Shown piece by piece: positions 39,097 through 51,051 of a stretch of DNA of 64,000 nucleotides. Under the pieces are notes generated by a model. It was not told the origin of the DNA. It did no database searches and was given only the letters and a program-made list of their open reading frames with translations. Where the stretch lies: positions 62,001 through 126,000 of the forward strand of contig CACBIY010000003.1 in NCBI GenBank assembly GCA_902539445.1, read 5' to 3'. Each line of letters starts with the position of its first letter. Position 1 is the stretch's first letter. Origin of the DNA: an uncultured Pelagibacteraceae bacterium. GTDB lineage: Bacteria; Pseudomonadota; Alphaproteobacteria; Pelagibacterales; Pelagibacteraceae. Made by a program: the position numbers and the translations under genes.

Positions 39097-42089
39097 GATC
39101 TCACTCGCTCACCTTTTGGGTCAACATAATGTGAAGACACTATCTCAACTGGAATTACTTTATTTTTAAGAGGTGACATTACGAATAGCTTTTCTCCTAT
39201 CATATTCTTACCATCTTTTAAAATTGCTAAAGAAAATGGATTATCGTGTTCAACACTCCAACATGAAGCTGAAATATAACCTAATTTTGGATTTGGAAGT
39301 GGTGCATTTGAATCTTTAACTAAATGAGATCCTTCCGGAATACTTGTTTTTTTATCTAATGGGACAACACCAACAATTTTTTGTCTATCTTCAGCTGCAA
39401 AAGCTTTTCTTGATAAAGATCTTTTTCCAATAAAATCTTTCTTTTTGCTAAGAAGTCCCTCAAGAGAATTGTCATAAGGAATAGTTCTTCCATCAAGCTC
39501 TGAACCTGCGACATGTCCCATCTCAATTCTTAATGTTGAAAGTGCTTCTGTTCCATATGGTTGAATTCCAAACTCTTCACCAACTTCTATTATTTTTTCC
39601 CACATAAAATATCCATAATCTGACTCAACATTTACTTCGTATGCAAGTTCACCAGAGAATGAAATTCTAAAAATTTTAGCTTTTACTCCAAACAAATCAC
39701 CTTCCATATAACCCATAAAAGGAAGTCCTTCATTCGTAACATCAGACTTTGGAAAAAGTTTTTTTAATACTTCTCTTGATTTTGGTCCAGCAATTGCTGC
39801 TCCCGCCCACTGTTCTGTCGTTGAAACTACATTTACATTTAATTCTGGCCAAACAAGTTGTAAGTAATATTCTAGATGTGATAGAACATTAGCAGCTTGA
39901 GCAGTTGTTGTAGTCATATGGTAATGATTTTCTGATATTCTTGTTGTTGTTCCATCATCCATAACAATTCCATCTTCTCTCAACATCACACCATATCGTG
40001 CTTTGCCGACCGGTAATTTTAACCATGCATTTGTATAAACTCTATTTAGAAGCTCTGCTGCATCTGGTCCTTTAATATCAATTTTACCTAAAGTGGTAAC
40101 GTCACAAACACCAACATTAGTTCTTACATTTTTAGCCTCTCTTTTTGATGCCTCAAATAAATTTTCATCACCACGTTTGTAATACCTTGGTCTTAACCAT
40201 ACACCCGCATCAACAAAGACTGCGTTATTTTTTTCATGCCATGAATGCATTGGAGATTTTCTTGTTGGTTTTGAATGTTTTCCTACTTCCCTTCCAACAA
40301 TTGCTCCAATAGAAACTGGTGAGTAGGGTGGTCTAAAGGTTGTATGCCCAACTGCTGGTACAACTTTATTTTCAATTTTCGACACTAGTTGTAAGCCATT
40401 AAGATTACTTGTCTTACCTTGGTCAGTAGCCATACCAAGTGTAGTATATCTTTTTACATGTTCAATAGATCTATACCCTTCTTTAAGAGCTATCTCTATA
40501 TCAGAAACTGCAACATCATTTTGGAAATCTAAAAATCTTTTGTAGTTTTTTCCCTTTGGTAAGGGTACACACCAAAATTTATCATGTACTGTAGATTTCT
40601 TTTCAACAACATTGGGGAAAGAAACCTTATTCTCTTTATTTGTTATTTTTTTTGATAATTGGTTTCCTTTTTCAAATGAGTCTTTTAATGTCTCTTCTAA
40701 AGTGTAAATTCCATTTGCAGCCCCTAAGGTTTTTTCTTTTTGTTTAGATATACCAGGAACAAATGCATCAATTTCCTCATTAAATTTTGTTTTATTTCCA
40801 GATTGTGATGCCAAATGAATTGTAGGTGTCCAAAAACCAGAAACACAAATACAATCACACTCAATATTTTCAATTGATCCAAGTTCCTCTTTATTATCTG
40901 AAATTTTAGCTATGTCAGCTGATTTTACTTTTTTATATCCTTGAGCAGCTACAACTACATATGAATTTTTAATATTGATATTCATATTTTTTGCCTCTTC
41001 AATTATTTCTGATTGAGGTTCTTTTCTTGTATCTAAAATTATTGGATCAATACCATTTTTTTTAAATTCAATTGCTGTTTCATAACCACTGTCATTATTT
41101 GTAAAAACAAGCGGTTTTTTTCCAACTAATACTCCGTACACTTTCATGTATTCCTTAGCGGCTGAAGACAACATTACGCCAGGAGTGTCATTATTACCAA
41201 ATACAATAGGTCTCTCTATAGATCCAGATGAGATTAATACTTCTTTTGCTCTAATATACCAAAGTCTTTGTTTTGGATGATATTTTTTTGTTTTTGGTAA
41301 ATGGTCACTAATTCTTTCAGACATAACCAACATGTTATGATCATAATAACCAAAAACTTGAGATCTGTTTTTTACAGTAACATTAGGCATTTCTTTAAGC
41401 TCTGAAATGATACTATCTGCCCACTCTTTACCTGATTGATTCCCTATATTTACTTCACTAGTTAATAAAGTTCCTCCAAATCGTGATTTGTCTTCAGCAA
41501 GAATAACTTTTGCACCATTTTTTGCGGCTGAGTAGGCACTTGCTAATCCCGAAGGACCTGAACCTGTTATTAACAAATCACAATATTCATATTTATGTTC
41601 ATATCTTTCTTTATCATGTTTTATAGATGCTGTACCCAAACCAGCAGCTCTTCTGATAAATGGCTCATAAATTTTATACCAAAAACTTTTTGGCCACATA
41701 AAAGTCTTGTAATAAAAACCAGCTGGGAGAAATATCTTTAAAAAATTATTTATAGCTCCCACATCAAAATTCACACTTGGCCAACAATTTACACTTTTTG
41801 CTTCTAAACCCTCAAAAAGTTCCTGTTCAGTAGCTTTTATATTTGGTTCTGTTTCACCATTTCTATATAATTGAACTATCGCATACGGCTCATCAACTCC
41901 GGCACCAAAGAAACCTCTGGGTCTATGATATTTGAAGCTTCTTCCAATAAGATGAACTCCATTAGCAATTAATGCAGAAGCAAGGGTATCGCCCTCATAA
42001 CCAAAATAATTTTTACCATTAAATTTAAAAGAAATTTTTTTATCTCTATTTATTAATCCACCACTTTCTAATCTAAAACTTTGTGTCAT
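39093..42089 (-). CDS. soxA: Sarcosine oxidase alpha subunit (with GcvT domain)
   Basis: 998 aa; FKFNGKNYFGYEGDTLASALIANGVHLIGRSFKYHRPRG, GcvT C-terminus. Confidence 0.94.
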   Translation of the reverse strand: MTQSFRLESGGLINRDKKISFKFNGKNYFGYEGDTLASALIANGVHLIGRSFKYHRPRGFFGAGVDEPYAIVQLYRNGETEPNIKATEQELFEGLEAKSVNCWPSVNFDVGAINNFLKIFLPAGFYYKTFMWPKSFWYKIYEPFIRRAAGLGTASIKHDKERYEHKYEYCDLLITGSGPSGLASAYSAAKNGAKVILAEDKSRFGGTLLTSEVNIGNQSGKEWADSIISELKEMPNVTVKNRSQVFGYYDHNMLVMSERISDHLPKTKKYHPKQRLWYIRAKEVLISSGSIERPIVFGNNDTPGVMLSSAAKEYMKVYGVLVGKKPLVFTNNDSGYETAIEFKKNGIDPIILDTRKEPQSEIIEEAKNMNINIKNSYVVVAAQGYKKVKSADIAKISDNKEELGSIENIECDCICVSGFWTPTIHLASQSGNKTKFNEEIDAFVPGISKQKEKTLGAANGIYTLEETLKDSFEKGNQLSKKITNKENKVSFPNVVEKKSTVHDKFWCVPLPKGKNYKRFLDFQNDVAVSDIEIALKEGYRSIEHVKRYTTLGMATDQGKTSNLNGLQLVSKIENKVVPAVGHTTFRPPYSPVSIGAIVGREVGKHSKPTRKSPMHSWHEKNNAVFVDAGVWLRPRYYKRGDENLFEASKREAKNVRTNVGVCDVTTLGKIDIKGPDAAELLNRVYTNAWLKLPVGKARYGVMLREDGIVMDDGTTTRISENHYHMTTTTAQAANVLSHLEYYLQLVWPELNVNVVSTTEQWAGAAIAGPKSREVLKKLFPKSDVTNEGLPFMGYMEGDLFGVKAKIFRISFSGELAYEVNVESDYGYFMWEKIIEVGEEFGIQPYGTEALSTLRIEMGHVAGSELDGRTIPYDNSLEGLLSKKKDFIGKRSLSRKAFAAEDRQKIVGVVPLDKKTSIPEGSHLVKDSNAPLPNPKLGYISASCWSVEHDNPFSLAILKDGKNMIGEKLFVMSPLKNKVIPVEIVSSHYVDPKGERVRS

Positions 42090-42358
42090 TATGAAATTTC
42101 TTCGTTTGCTTTTAGAGTTTTAAAAATTTCATGAGTAGCTGTATCTCTCTGAACTTTTATCCATTGTCTGCAACCTGATAAATGTTGCCATAACTCCCAA
42201 TGCTTCCCTCTTAAACTTTTCCTATTATAAACAAAATTATCCCAATCTTGATCGGATATTTCTTTTCCTAATTCTGGCCGTTTAATAGTTGCATCACCAC
42301 CATATGAAAATTCATTCTGTGATCTCATTCCACAATGTGGACATTTTATATGAAGCAT
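42089..42358 (-). CDS. soxD: Sarcosine oxidase delta subunit
   Basis: IKCPHCGMRSQNEFSYGGDA, W.H..GCRQWI. Confidence 0.94.
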   Translation of the reverse strand: MLHIKCPHCGMRSQNEFSYGGDATIKRPELGKEISDQDWDNFVYNRKSLRGKHWELWQHLSGCRQWIKVQRDTATHEIFKTLKANEEIS

Positions 42359-43615
42359 TTATGAAATCCAGGTTTTGGTACCAAGTCCCTTTTCGTCAAG
42401 TAAGTGACCAGTATTAAATCTATTTAAACTATAGCCAGCATTTAATTCATGAACTCTATCTTGCGCGATTGTATGTGCAAATGTCCAACCAGATGCAGGT
42501 GTTGCTTTAAATCCACCATAGCACCAACCACAATTTAAATACAAACCTTCAATATGGGTTTTGTCTATTATTGGTGAGCCGTCCATAGACATATCCATTA
42601 TCCCACCCCAAGTTCTAAGCATTTTTAATTTACTTAGGAAAGGCATCATTGCGATCCCTTCAGTCAGAACATGTTGAAGAGTTGGAAGATTGCCTCTTTG
42701 TGCATAACTATTGTAGCCATCAAGATCACCACCCATAACCATTTCACCTTTATCAGACTGGCTTATATAAAAATGTCCAGCACCAAAAGTAACTACTTTA
42801 TCTAAAACTGGTTTTACTGGCTCAGATACACATGCTTGTAGTAGATGCGTCTCAATTGGCAATGTCATATTTAATTTTTCAGCTAAAATATTTGTACTAC
42901 CTGCAACACATAATCCAATTTTTTTTGCTTTAATTTCTCCACGAGAAGTTCTCACTCCATTAATTTTTCCTGCAGACACATCAAATCCAATTACTTCACA
43001 ATTTTGAATTATGTCCACACCCATATCGTCTGCCTGACGTGCATAACCCCAAGCTACAGCATCGTGTCTAGCTGTTCCAGCGCTAGGTTGCATTAATCCC
43101 CCAAAGATTGGAAATCGTACATTCTCAGAAAAATCAGCCATAGGAATAATTTCTCTTACTTCTTCCCTATTTAAGAGAACTGCATCGATACCGTTTAATC
43201 TCATTGAATTTCCTCTTCGAGCATAAGTATTCATTTGTGCATCTGAGTGAGCAAGATTTATTATTCCTCTTGGAGAAAACATCACATTGTAATTCAAATC
43301 TTGACTCATTCTTCTCCAAAGATCCATTCCGAATTCGCTGAATAATGCATTGTCATCATGCATATAATTTGACCTAATTATTGTAGTGTTTCGACCAACA
43401 TTACCTCCACCAATCCAACCTTTTTCGATTATAGCAACATTGGTAATATTATGTTCTTTAGCTAGATAATATGCTGTTGCTAAACCATGTCCACCGCCAC
43501 CAATAATAACAACATCATACTCTTTCTTAGGAGTTGGATCTTTCCAAGCTAAGTCCCAATTTTCGTGATTTGAAAGGGCATTTTTAACAAGACTAAAAAC
43601 TGAATATTTTTGCAT
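42359..43615 (-). CDS. soxB: Sarcosine oxidase beta subunit
   Basis: FAD GGGGHGLATAYYLA, GGNVGRNTTIIRSNY. Confidence 0.95.
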   Translation of the reverse strand: MQKYSVFSLVKNALSNHENWDLAWKDPTPKKEYDVVIIGGGGHGLATAYYLAKEHNITNVAIIEKGWIGGGNVGRNTTIIRSNYMHDDNALFSEFGMDLWRRMSQDLNYNVMFSPRGIINLAHSDAQMNTYARRGNSMRLNGIDAVLLNREEVREIIPMADFSENVRFPIFGGLMQPSAGTARHDAVAWGYARQADDMGVDIIQNCEVIGFDVSAGKINGVRTSRGEIKAKKIGLCVAGSTNILAEKLNMTLPIETHLLQACVSEPVKPVLDKVVTFGAGHFYISQSDKGEMVMGGDLDGYNSYAQRGNLPTLQHVLTEGIAMMPFLSKLKMLRTWGGIMDMSMDGSPIIDKTHIEGLYLNCGWCYGGFKATPASGWTFAHTIAQDRVHELNAGYSLNRFNTGHLLDEKGLGTKTWIS

Positions 43616-43741
43616 AACTAAATTTTATAATAATGAGTATAAATAGTTCATATTTTTTTTATATATAATTTTTAGATATTTCCAAAGGCTTTAAAAAGAG
43701 ATACTAATCGACCAGTTTTTTATTATTTTTTATAAAATTCA

Positions 43742-45427
43742 ATGAGCGACATAAAATCAGATATTCAAATTGCTCGTGAAGCAAAAATGCTTCCAATAAA
43801 GGAAATCCTAGCGAAAGTAAATGTTCCAGACGAAAGTTCAGCTTTTAGCCCGATGGGAAGACATATTGCAAAAATAAACTTGGAATACTTAAATACATTA
43901 AAAGACAAGCCAGACGGTAAATTAATTTTAGTTACGGCAATAACTCCAACTCCTGCTGGAGAAGGTAAAACAACCACCTCCGTTGGATTAAACGATGGAC
44001 TAAATAAAATTGGAAAAAAATCTATTGTATGCTTAAGAGAACCAAGTCTAGGTCCATCCTTTGGTATGAAAGGTGGTGCTGCAGGAGGAGGATATGCTCA
44101 AGTAGTCCCAATGGAGCAAATTAATCTTCACTTTACTGGAGATTTTCACGCAATAACATCAGCACATAATCTTTTATCTGCTTTAATTGATAATCATATC
44201 TACTGGGGAAATAAATTAAACATAGATGTCAGAAGAATTGTTTGGAAAAGAGTTATGGATATGAACGACAGAGCTTTAAGATCAATTAATATTAATCTTG
44301 GCGGTGTTGCTAATGGTTTTCCAAGAGAAGATGGTTTTGATATCACGGTTGCTTCTGAGATAATGGCTATCTTTTGTCTTGCTAATAATCTTGAAGATTT
44401 AGAAAAAAGGATCGGAAATATTACTGTAGCATACACTCGAGAAAAAAAACCAATCTACGCTAAAGATTTAAATGCACATGGACCAATGACTGTTTTGCTT
44501 AAAGAGGCAATCAGACCTAATATTACACAAACACTAGAAAATAATCCTGCGATAATTCATGGTGGACCATTTGCAAATATTGCTCATGGATGTAATTCTG
44601 TAATTGCAACTAAAGCTGGATTAAAACTTGCTGATTATGTTGTAACTGAAGCAGGTTTTGGTGCAGATTTAGGAGCTGAAAAATTTTTAGATATCAAATG
44701 TAGGAAATCAAATTTAAAACCAAGTTGCGTTGTTATAGTAGCAACCGTTAGAGCCTTGAAGATGCATGGTGGTGTTACAAAAGATGATTTAAAGAATGAA
44801 AATGTAGATGCACTAAAAAAAGGATTAATAAATCTTGAAAGACATATTGAAAATGTGAAAAAATTTGGTTTACCTGTAGCAGTAGCTATAAATCATTTTA
44901 TAAAAGACACTGATAAAGAAGTAAATGCTTTAGTAGAATTTTGTAAAAAGCTAGGGGTTAAAGCTAGTATTTGTAAGCATTGGGCTGATGGTGGTGAAGG
45001 TACAAAGGATTTAGCTAAACATGTAACAGATTTATGTGAGAAGAATGAAGCTAAGTTTAAATTTTTATATGAAAGTAAAACTCCACTTTTCAAAAAAATA
45101 GAGACCATAGCAAAAGAGATTTATAGAGCTAATGAAGTTATTGCAGATACTAAAATCAGAGATCAATTAAAAAACTTTGAAGAAGCTGGTTATAGTGAGT
45201 TACCTATATGTGTTGCAAAAACTCAATATAGTTTCTCAACAGATCCAAATCTGAAAGGGGCTCCGACTGGTCATTCACTACCAATTAGAGAGATTAGGTT
45301 ATCATCTGGCGCGGAGTTCATTGTTGTTGTTTGTGGAGCAATCATGACAATGCCCGGACTTCCTAGAGTGCCAGCAGCTGACTCTATTAAGCTAAATAAA
45401 GACGGTGATATAGAAGGTCTATTTTAA
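43742..45427 (+). CDS. fhs: Formate-tetrahydrofolate ligase
   Basis: [39 protein letters not shown]. Confidence 0.97.
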   Translation: MSDIKSDIQIAREAKMLPIKEILAKVNVPDESSAFSPMGRHIAKINLEYLNTLKDKPDGKLILVTAITPTPAGEGKTTTSVGLNDGLNKIGKKSIVCLREPSLGPSFGMKGGAAGGGYAQVVPMEQINLHFTGDFHAITSAHNLLSALIDNHIYWGNKLNIDVRRIVWKRVMDMNDRALRSININLGGVANGFPREDGFDITVASEIMAIFCLANNLEDLEKRIGNITVAYTREKKPIYAKDLNAHGPMTVLLKEAIRPNITQTLENNPAIIHGGPFANIAHGCNSVIATKAGLKLADYVVTEAGFGADLGAEKFLDIKCRKSNLKPSCVVIVATVRALKMHGGVTKDDLKNENVDALKKGLINLERHIENVKKFGLPVAVAINHFIKDTDKEVNALVEFCKKLGVKASICKHWADGGEGTKDLAKHVTDLCEKNEAKFKFLYESKTPLFKKIETIAKEIYRANEVIADTKIRDQLKNFEEAGYSELPICVAKTQYSFSTDPNLKGAPTGHSLPIREIRLSSGAEFIVVVCGAIMTMPGLPRVPAADSIKLNKDGDIEGLF

Positions 45428-46386
45428 ACTTTTATCTTAAGTTTTTTATTTTCTTTAATTGTCTTAAGTAAATTAATCATTAGTGGGATTTTTTTCTTAT
45501 CAATTTTTTTTAAAATAAATGGTGTGATCTCTCTTGCAAGTTCTTCACCTTCAACAGTTTCTTTGGACATAAATCTTTTTTTTGCAGTTTTAAATGTAAA
45601 TCCTTTACCTAAATAACTACCCATTTTGCTATTTCTTCCACCAGCAGCACTAACATAAAGGTCACCCACTCCAGCGAGCCCAAGGATTGTTTCATCTTTA
45701 CCTTTAAAATATCTATTTAAATATTTCATTTCAAGAACTGCTTTTTGAAATAAATTAGATGAAGAGTTAAGACTTTGACCAGCTCCAATGATCATTGAAT
45801 ATATATTTTTTATTGCTGAACAGACCTCTACTCCTACTACATCACGGGAGTATTCTGTTAAATAATATTTTGTAGAAATTTTTCTTCCTATAGATTTTGC
45901 AATATTAATATTTTTATTTGCTATAATTACACTAGTTTGATTTTTTCTGGCTAATTCCTTTGCCAAGCAAGGTCCTTTTAGTACTGAAATATTTTTTAGA
46001 TTGTAGTTTTTCTGAAGTTGTTCTGAAATTGTTAAGATCTTATTCTTTTTTTTTTCAAATTTTAATCCTTTAGTCAAAACCAAAATTGGTGATTTAACTC
46101 TTAAATCTTTTAATTCTTTACCAATAAAGTCTATACCTGGAAGACTTAAGGCTATTACTATTAGATCAAAATTTTCTTTTAATAAATTTTTAGAAAATTT
46201 TCTAAACTTCAATTGTTTTGGTAATTTTATCTTAAGAGCAGAATGAAACTTTTTTTTAGAAGATAAATCTTTAATAAATCTTTTGTTATAGGGCTCAGTA
46301 ATTGTAACATTATTTTTATTTTCTAAACTTGGGATTGTAAATGCAGAGCCCATTGCACCTCCACCAATAACTAAGATATTTTTCAT
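45424..46386 (-). CDS. gpsA: Glycerol-3-phosphate dehydrogenase [NAD(P)+]
   Basis: [53 protein letters not shown]. Confidence 0.9.
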   Translation of the reverse strand: MKNILVIGGGAMGSAFTIPSLENKNNVTITEPYNKRFIKDLSSKKKFHSALKIKLPKQLKFRKFSKNLLKENFDLIVIALSLPGIDFIGKELKDLRVKSPILVLTKGLKFEKKKNKILTISEQLQKNYNLKNISVLKGPCLAKELARKNQTSVIIANKNINIAKSIGRKISTKYYLTEYSRDVVGVEVCSAIKNIYSMIIGAGQSLNSSSNLFQKAVLEMKYLNRYFKGKDETILGLAGVGDLYVSAAGGRNSKMGSYLGKGFTFKTAKKRFMSKETVEGEELAREITPFILKKIDKKKIPLMINLLKTIKENKKLKIKV

Positions 46387-46463
46387 AACAAATAATTATT
46401 TTATTGTAATTGTCATCATTTTGTTAGTAAAATACAGAATTAATTATTTAATTTGGTAGATTA

Positions 46464-47795
46464 ATGACAAAAGTAGCAATTATTGGTGCAGGACCTTGTG
46501 GACTATCAATGTTAAGGTCTTTTGAGCTAGCAGAAAAAAATGGTGAAAAAATCCCTGAAGTTGTTTGTTTTGAAAAGCAAGACGATTGGGGTGGCCTATG
46601 GAATTATAGTTGGCGAACAGGATCTGATCAATACGGGGACCCCGTACCTAACAGTATGTATAGATATCTTTGGTCAAATGGACCAAAAGAATGTTTAGAA
46701 TTTGCTGATTATTCTTTTGATGAACATTTTGGAAAGCCGATACCATCCTTTCCACCTAGAGAAGTTTTATATAACTATATTGTTGGAAGAGTAAGTAAAG
46801 GAAATTTAAAAAAAAAGATTAAATTTAACACAAGAGTTATAAATACTATTTTTAAAAACAACAAATTTGAACTTAGTTATCAAGATAAAGTTAAAAATAA
46901 AGTGTTAAAAGATAATTTTGATTTTGTTGTTGTTTCTACAGGTCATTTTTCTGTTCCATTTATTCCAGAATACAAAGGAATGGATACATTTCCTGGAAGA
47001 ATAATGCATTCTCATGATTTTAGAGATGCAGAAGAGTTTAGAAATAAAAATGTAATAGTACTAGGTAGCAGTTATTCAGCAGAGGACATCGCACTTCAGT
47101 GTAATAAATACGGAGCTAAAAGTGTTACCATTGGTTATAGACATAACCCAATGGGATTTAAATGGCCTGATGGAATGAAAGAGGTTCATTATCTTGACAA
47201 ATTAGTAGGAAAAAAAGCAATCTTTAAAGATGGTACTGAACAAGAGGCTGATGTTGTAATTCTATGCACTGGTTATCTTCATCATTTTCCATTTTTAGAG
47301 GAAAATTTACAATTAAAAACTAGAAACAGACTTTATCCACCAAAATTATATAAAGGAGTGGTTTGGCAAGATAATCACAAACTTTTATATCTTGGCATGC
47401 AAGATCAATTCCATACATTTAATATGTTTGATTGCCAAGCTTGGTATGCAAGAGATGTAATTATGAATAAAATCAAAATACCTAGTAATGATGAAATTGA
47501 GAAAGATATTAATAAATGGGTTGCAATGGAAGAAAAACTAGAAAACCCTGATCAAATGATTGATTTTCAAACTGAGTATACAAAAGAGCTTCATGAAATG
47601 TCTGATTATCCAAAAATTGATTTTGAGTTAATAAGAAAACACTTTAAAGAATGGGAACATCATAAAGTAGAGGATATTTCAACATATAGAAATAAATCTT
47701 TTTCATCTCCCGTAACTGGTTCAGTTGCTCCTATTCATCATACGCCATGGGCAACTGCTATGGACGACTCTTCAAAAACTTTTTTAGACAAATAA
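46464..47795 (+). CDS. tmm: Trimethylamine monooxygenase (flavin-containing monooxygenase)
   Basis: SMYRYLWSNGPKECLEFADYSFDEHFGKPI, GSSYSAEDIALQCNKYGAK, HHTPWATAMDDS; matches recalled Tmm family. Confidence 0.93.
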   Translation: MTKVAIIGAGPCGLSMLRSFELAEKNGEKIPEVVCFEKQDDWGGLWNYSWRTGSDQYGDPVPNSMYRYLWSNGPKECLEFADYSFDEHFGKPIPSFPPREVLYNYIVGRVSKGNLKKKIKFNTRVINTIFKNNKFELSYQDKVKNKVLKDNFDFVVVSTGHFSVPFIPEYKGMDTFPGRIMHSHDFRDAEEFRNKNVIVLGSSYSAEDIALQCNKYGAKSVTIGYRHNPMGFKWPDGMKEVHYLDKLVGKKAIFKDGTEQEADVVILCTGYLHHFPFLEENLQLKTRNRLYPPKLYKGVVWQDNHKLLYLGMQDQFHTFNMFDCQAWYARDVIMNKIKIPSNDEIEKDINKWVAMEEKLENPDQMIDFQTEYTKELHEMSDYPKIDFELIRKHFKEWEHHKVEDISTYRNKSFSSPVTGSVAPIHHTPWATAMDDSSKTFLDK

Positions 47796-47802
47796 TCTAA
47801 GA

Positions 47803-49956
47803 TTAATCAATACCTAAATGTTTTTTTCTTTTTTGGACATAGGCTCTAATTAAATTATCAAAAATTAAAGCTATGAAAGCTACACAGATACCAAGTGTTA
47901 ATCCAATTCCAGCACCTTTTTTATCTGATAATGCTTTTAATATATATTGACCTAAATCCTCTGTCCCAATAAATGCCCCTATGATCACCATAAATAAAGC
48001 AAACACAATCGTTTGATTAATACCAAGCATCATATGAGGAAATGCCAAAGGAAATTCTATTTTAGTTAATCTTTGGAATTTATTCACACCTGACATAGTT
48101 GCAGCATCATGCAGTCCAGCCGGAACGCTTCTGAGTCCCTCAATTGTATACCTTGTGGCAGGTATTGTTGCATAAACTATAACTGCAATAAGTACAGATG
48201 TATCTGTTATACCAAATAACATCATTACTGGAATTAAATAAACGAAAGACGGAAATGTTTGAAAAATATCGCAAACGCCTAACATAAAGTTAGCTGAATG
48301 TTTATTTTGGAAACATAAAGTTCCTACTGTAAATCCAATGATACAAGAAACTATAACTCCAAAAGTTGCCATATATGCTGTGACTAAAGCTCTATCCCAC
48401 CAAGGGCTGAATGCAATAAAAAGTGTTAAAGCACAAACTACCAATGCTGAACGTAAGCCACCAATTAAATATCCTGCACCAACAACTAAAACTATCGTAG
48501 CGATTGCAGGCATTCTTAAATACAATGCTCTCATTGGCTGAAGTACATCTTGTATCAACCATGTATTGAACGCTTTAATATAAACAAAGAAAGTCTCAAA
48601 AATCCAATCTACTCCTTTGTTCCAAAAATCAGCAGTTGATATTCCTTTGTTATGTGGAATTTCAAATAAATAATTAAAAGTATCTTTGAATAAAAAAGTT
48701 CCAATGTAAGCTAATATTATTCCAACAACAAATATAACCCCAAAAAATATAAGATTTTTGTTTCTTTGATAGAAGGTAAGATTACCAAAATAATCTGTTT
48801 GTTTATTTGCCCAAGCTAAAGACATTTTATCTAAAAGAATTGCAATTAAACTGATACATAAGCCCGCCTCTAAAGCTAGTCCAATGTTTAATTGGTTTAG
48901 AGCTAACAATAAATTAAACCCTAAACCTTTTGCTCCAATAAATGCAGAGATAACTGCCATTGAAAAACACACCATGATGACTTGATTAACTCCAATTAAA
49001 ATATCTCTCCTAGCAGTTGGAATTAATACTTTAAACATTAATTGAAAATTATTACATCCGCTCATCCTTCCAGCTTCAATAACTTCTGGAGGCACTGCTC
49101 TTAGACCTAAAAGAGTTAATAATATCATCGGTGGTATTGCTACAACCATAGTAATAATTACAGCAGCATGGTCACCTACTCCAAAAAGAACTAATGCTGG
49201 AACCAATACAGCATATTGTGGCATCGTTTGCATCACTAGCAATATTGGATATAAAGCTTTTTCTACACGTTTACTTTTAAAAGCTGCTATTCCTAATCCA
49301 AGTCCAAAAATAAAAGATAAAGGAGCAGCGACTAATATAAATGAAAGAGTTTGCATGGAAGGTTTCCATTGACCAAACACAGAAATGTAAACCATGGTTA
49401 AACCTGCAAACAAAGCTAGACCTTTACCGCTTAACTTATAAGAAAGTAATGCTGCACCTGCTGCAACAATAGTCCAAGGTAATCCTGGTAATTCAGCCCA
49501 TGGGTTTTTATCTATCCAATCCCAACTGGTGAAGGCAACAATTGTTTCGAGACCTCCCAGTAAAATCTCTCTTATTAATTCTATTAAAAAAGTCATAAAG
49601 GCAGTCAAATTTCTACTAATTTGTAAAACTATAGGTCGACTTTTAAATTCTTGAGTATCTTCATTCCAAACTTCAATTGGCATCCATTCGTTCATTAAGA
49701 AAAACAATGAGTCATTAATCCAGATGGGCAACCATCCAAGCAATGGAGGTAATCTCCAAAAGACATCAAAAGCGTAATATCTTACCTCTTTACCTAAAAA
49801 TACATAACTACTTTGATTTGGATCTTTGACAAATTCTGCTTGCCCCCTAATAAACTTATATGTTTCAGGAACATCAATCGCAAAGCATAAAGCAAAAAAT
49901 ACAATTAATAAAAATAACCACTGAAAAGTTTTCGGATATTTCTTTAAAAATTCCAT
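47803..49956 (-). CDS. tmoW: TMAO/glycine betaine ABC transporter permease with two permease domains
   Basis: 717 aa, duplicated ProW-type BPD domains; adjacent ATPase and Tmm. Confidence 0.87.
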   Translation of the reverse strand: MEFLKKYPKTFQWLFLLIVFFALCFAIDVPETYKFIRGQAEFVKDPNQSSYVFLGKEVRYYAFDVFWRLPPLLGWLPIWINDSLFFLMNEWMPIEVWNEDTQEFKSRPIVLQISRNLTAFMTFLIELIREILLGGLETIVAFTSWDWIDKNPWAELPGLPWTIVAAGAALLSYKLSGKGLALFAGLTMVYISVFGQWKPSMQTLSFILVAAPLSFIFGLGLGIAAFKSKRVEKALYPILLVMQTMPQYAVLVPALVLFGVGDHAAVIITMVVAIPPMILLTLLGLRAVPPEVIEAGRMSGCNNFQLMFKVLIPTARRDILIGVNQVIMVCFSMAVISAFIGAKGLGFNLLLALNQLNIGLALEAGLCISLIAILLDKMSLAWANKQTDYFGNLTFYQRNKNLIFFGVIFVVGIILAYIGTFLFKDTFNYLFEIPHNKGISTADFWNKGVDWIFETFFVYIKAFNTWLIQDVLQPMRALYLRMPAIATIVLVVGAGYLIGGLRSALVVCALTLFIAFSPWWDRALVTAYMATFGVIVSCIIGFTVGTLCFQNKHSANFMLGVCDIFQTFPSFVYLIPVMMLFGITDTSVLIAVIVYATIPATRYTIEGLRSVPAGLHDAATMSGVNKFQRLTKIEFPLAFPHMMLGINQTIVFALFMVIIGAFIGTEDLGQYILKALSDKKGAGIGLTLGICVAFIALIFDNLIRAYVQKRKKHLGID

Positions 49957-49959
49957 AAT

Positions 49960-50988
49960 TTAATTATTATTTTTTCTTCCCCCAAAGACTGTATTGATTA
50001 TTTTTGTTGGATTGATAGAGCCTATAATCTCATTATTGTTATCAACTACAGCGACTATTTTTTCCTGTGTAAGAATTTTTTCTGCAACATTTTCTATGAT
50101 TTCATTTTTAGAGACTTTTAAATCACCTAAATTATCTTTCGATGTATCCATAACATCCTTAATCAATAAAACTTTTTCTCTCGGCACTTCTTCAGTAAAT
50201 TTTCTTACATACTCAGTGGCTGGATTTAAAACAATATTAGCTGGTGTATCTAACTGCTCAATTATTCCATCTTTCATAATTGCAATTCTGTCAGCAAGTT
50301 TTAAAGCCTCATCAAAATCATGTGTAATAAACATAATTGTTTTTTGTAACTTATCTTGAAGTCTTAAAAACTCATCTTGCATCTCTTTTCTAATTAACGG
50401 ATCCAAAGCTGAAAAAGGCTCATCTAGGAACCAAATATCTGGCTCAACTGCTAAAGATCTTGCTATACCTACTCTTTGTTGTTGTCCTCCTGAAAGTTCT
50501 CTAGGAAAATAATTTTCTCTACCTTCAAGTCCAACTAATTTAACCATATCCATTGCTTTATTTATGCTGTCTTCAGTTTTGACTCCTTTAATTTGAAGTG
50601 GGAAAGCAATGTTTTCCACAACTGTTTTGTGCGGAAGTAAAGCAAAGCTTTGGAAAACCATTCCCATTTTATTTCTTCTAAGATCTATAAGATCTTTATT
50701 ATTTAATTGTAATAAATCTTGGCCTTCTATAAAAATTTTACCACCCGTTGCATCAGTCAATCTAGAGATACATCTTAACAAAGTCGATTTACCTGAACCA
50801 GATAAACCCATAACAACTAACATTTCTCCTTTTGAAACTTCAAAAGAGGCGTTGTTTACACCAACAATACAACCATTTTCTTGAAAAGTTTTAGCATCAA
50901 CATTCCCATTCGAGTCTTGAAGCATCTTTTGAGCATTTGCTCCAAATATTTTGTATACATTTTCACATTTGATAACTGGCTCGGACAT
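49960..50988 (-). CDS. tmoV: TMAO/glycine betaine ABC transporter ATP-binding protein
   Basis: ProV-type GLSGSGKSTLLRCISRL, LSGGQQQRVGIARSL, C-terminal CBS-like region. Confidence 0.9.
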   Translation of the reverse strand: MSEPVIKCENVYKIFGANAQKMLQDSNGNVDAKTFQENGCIVGVNNASFEVSKGEMLVVMGLSGSGKSTLLRCISRLTDATGGKIFIEGQDLLQLNNKDLIDLRRNKMGMVFQSFALLPHKTVVENIAFPLQIKGVKTEDSINKAMDMVKLVGLEGRENYFPRELSGGQQQRVGIARSLAVEPDIWFLDEPFSALDPLIRKEMQDEFLRLQDKLQKTIMFITHDFDEALKLADRIAIMKDGIIEQLDTPANIVLNPATEYVRKFTEEVPREKVLLIKDVMDTSKDNLGDLKVSKNEIIENVAEKILTQEKIVAVVDNNNEIIGSINPTKIINTVFGGRKNNN

Positions 50989-51051
50989 AAATTTTAATTA
51001 AGTTATATGAAATTAGGATAAAATTAAATCGATAATATTGTTACTTTCCCC

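Noticed and set aside
43616-43741. Riboswitch between soxB and fhs (glycine or SAM type)
   Set aside because: Only AT-rich sequence; no conserved aptamer blocks recognised.
49994-50359. 121-aa plus-strand ORF opposite tmoV
   Set aside because: Antisense to conserved ABC ATPase; no supporting motif.
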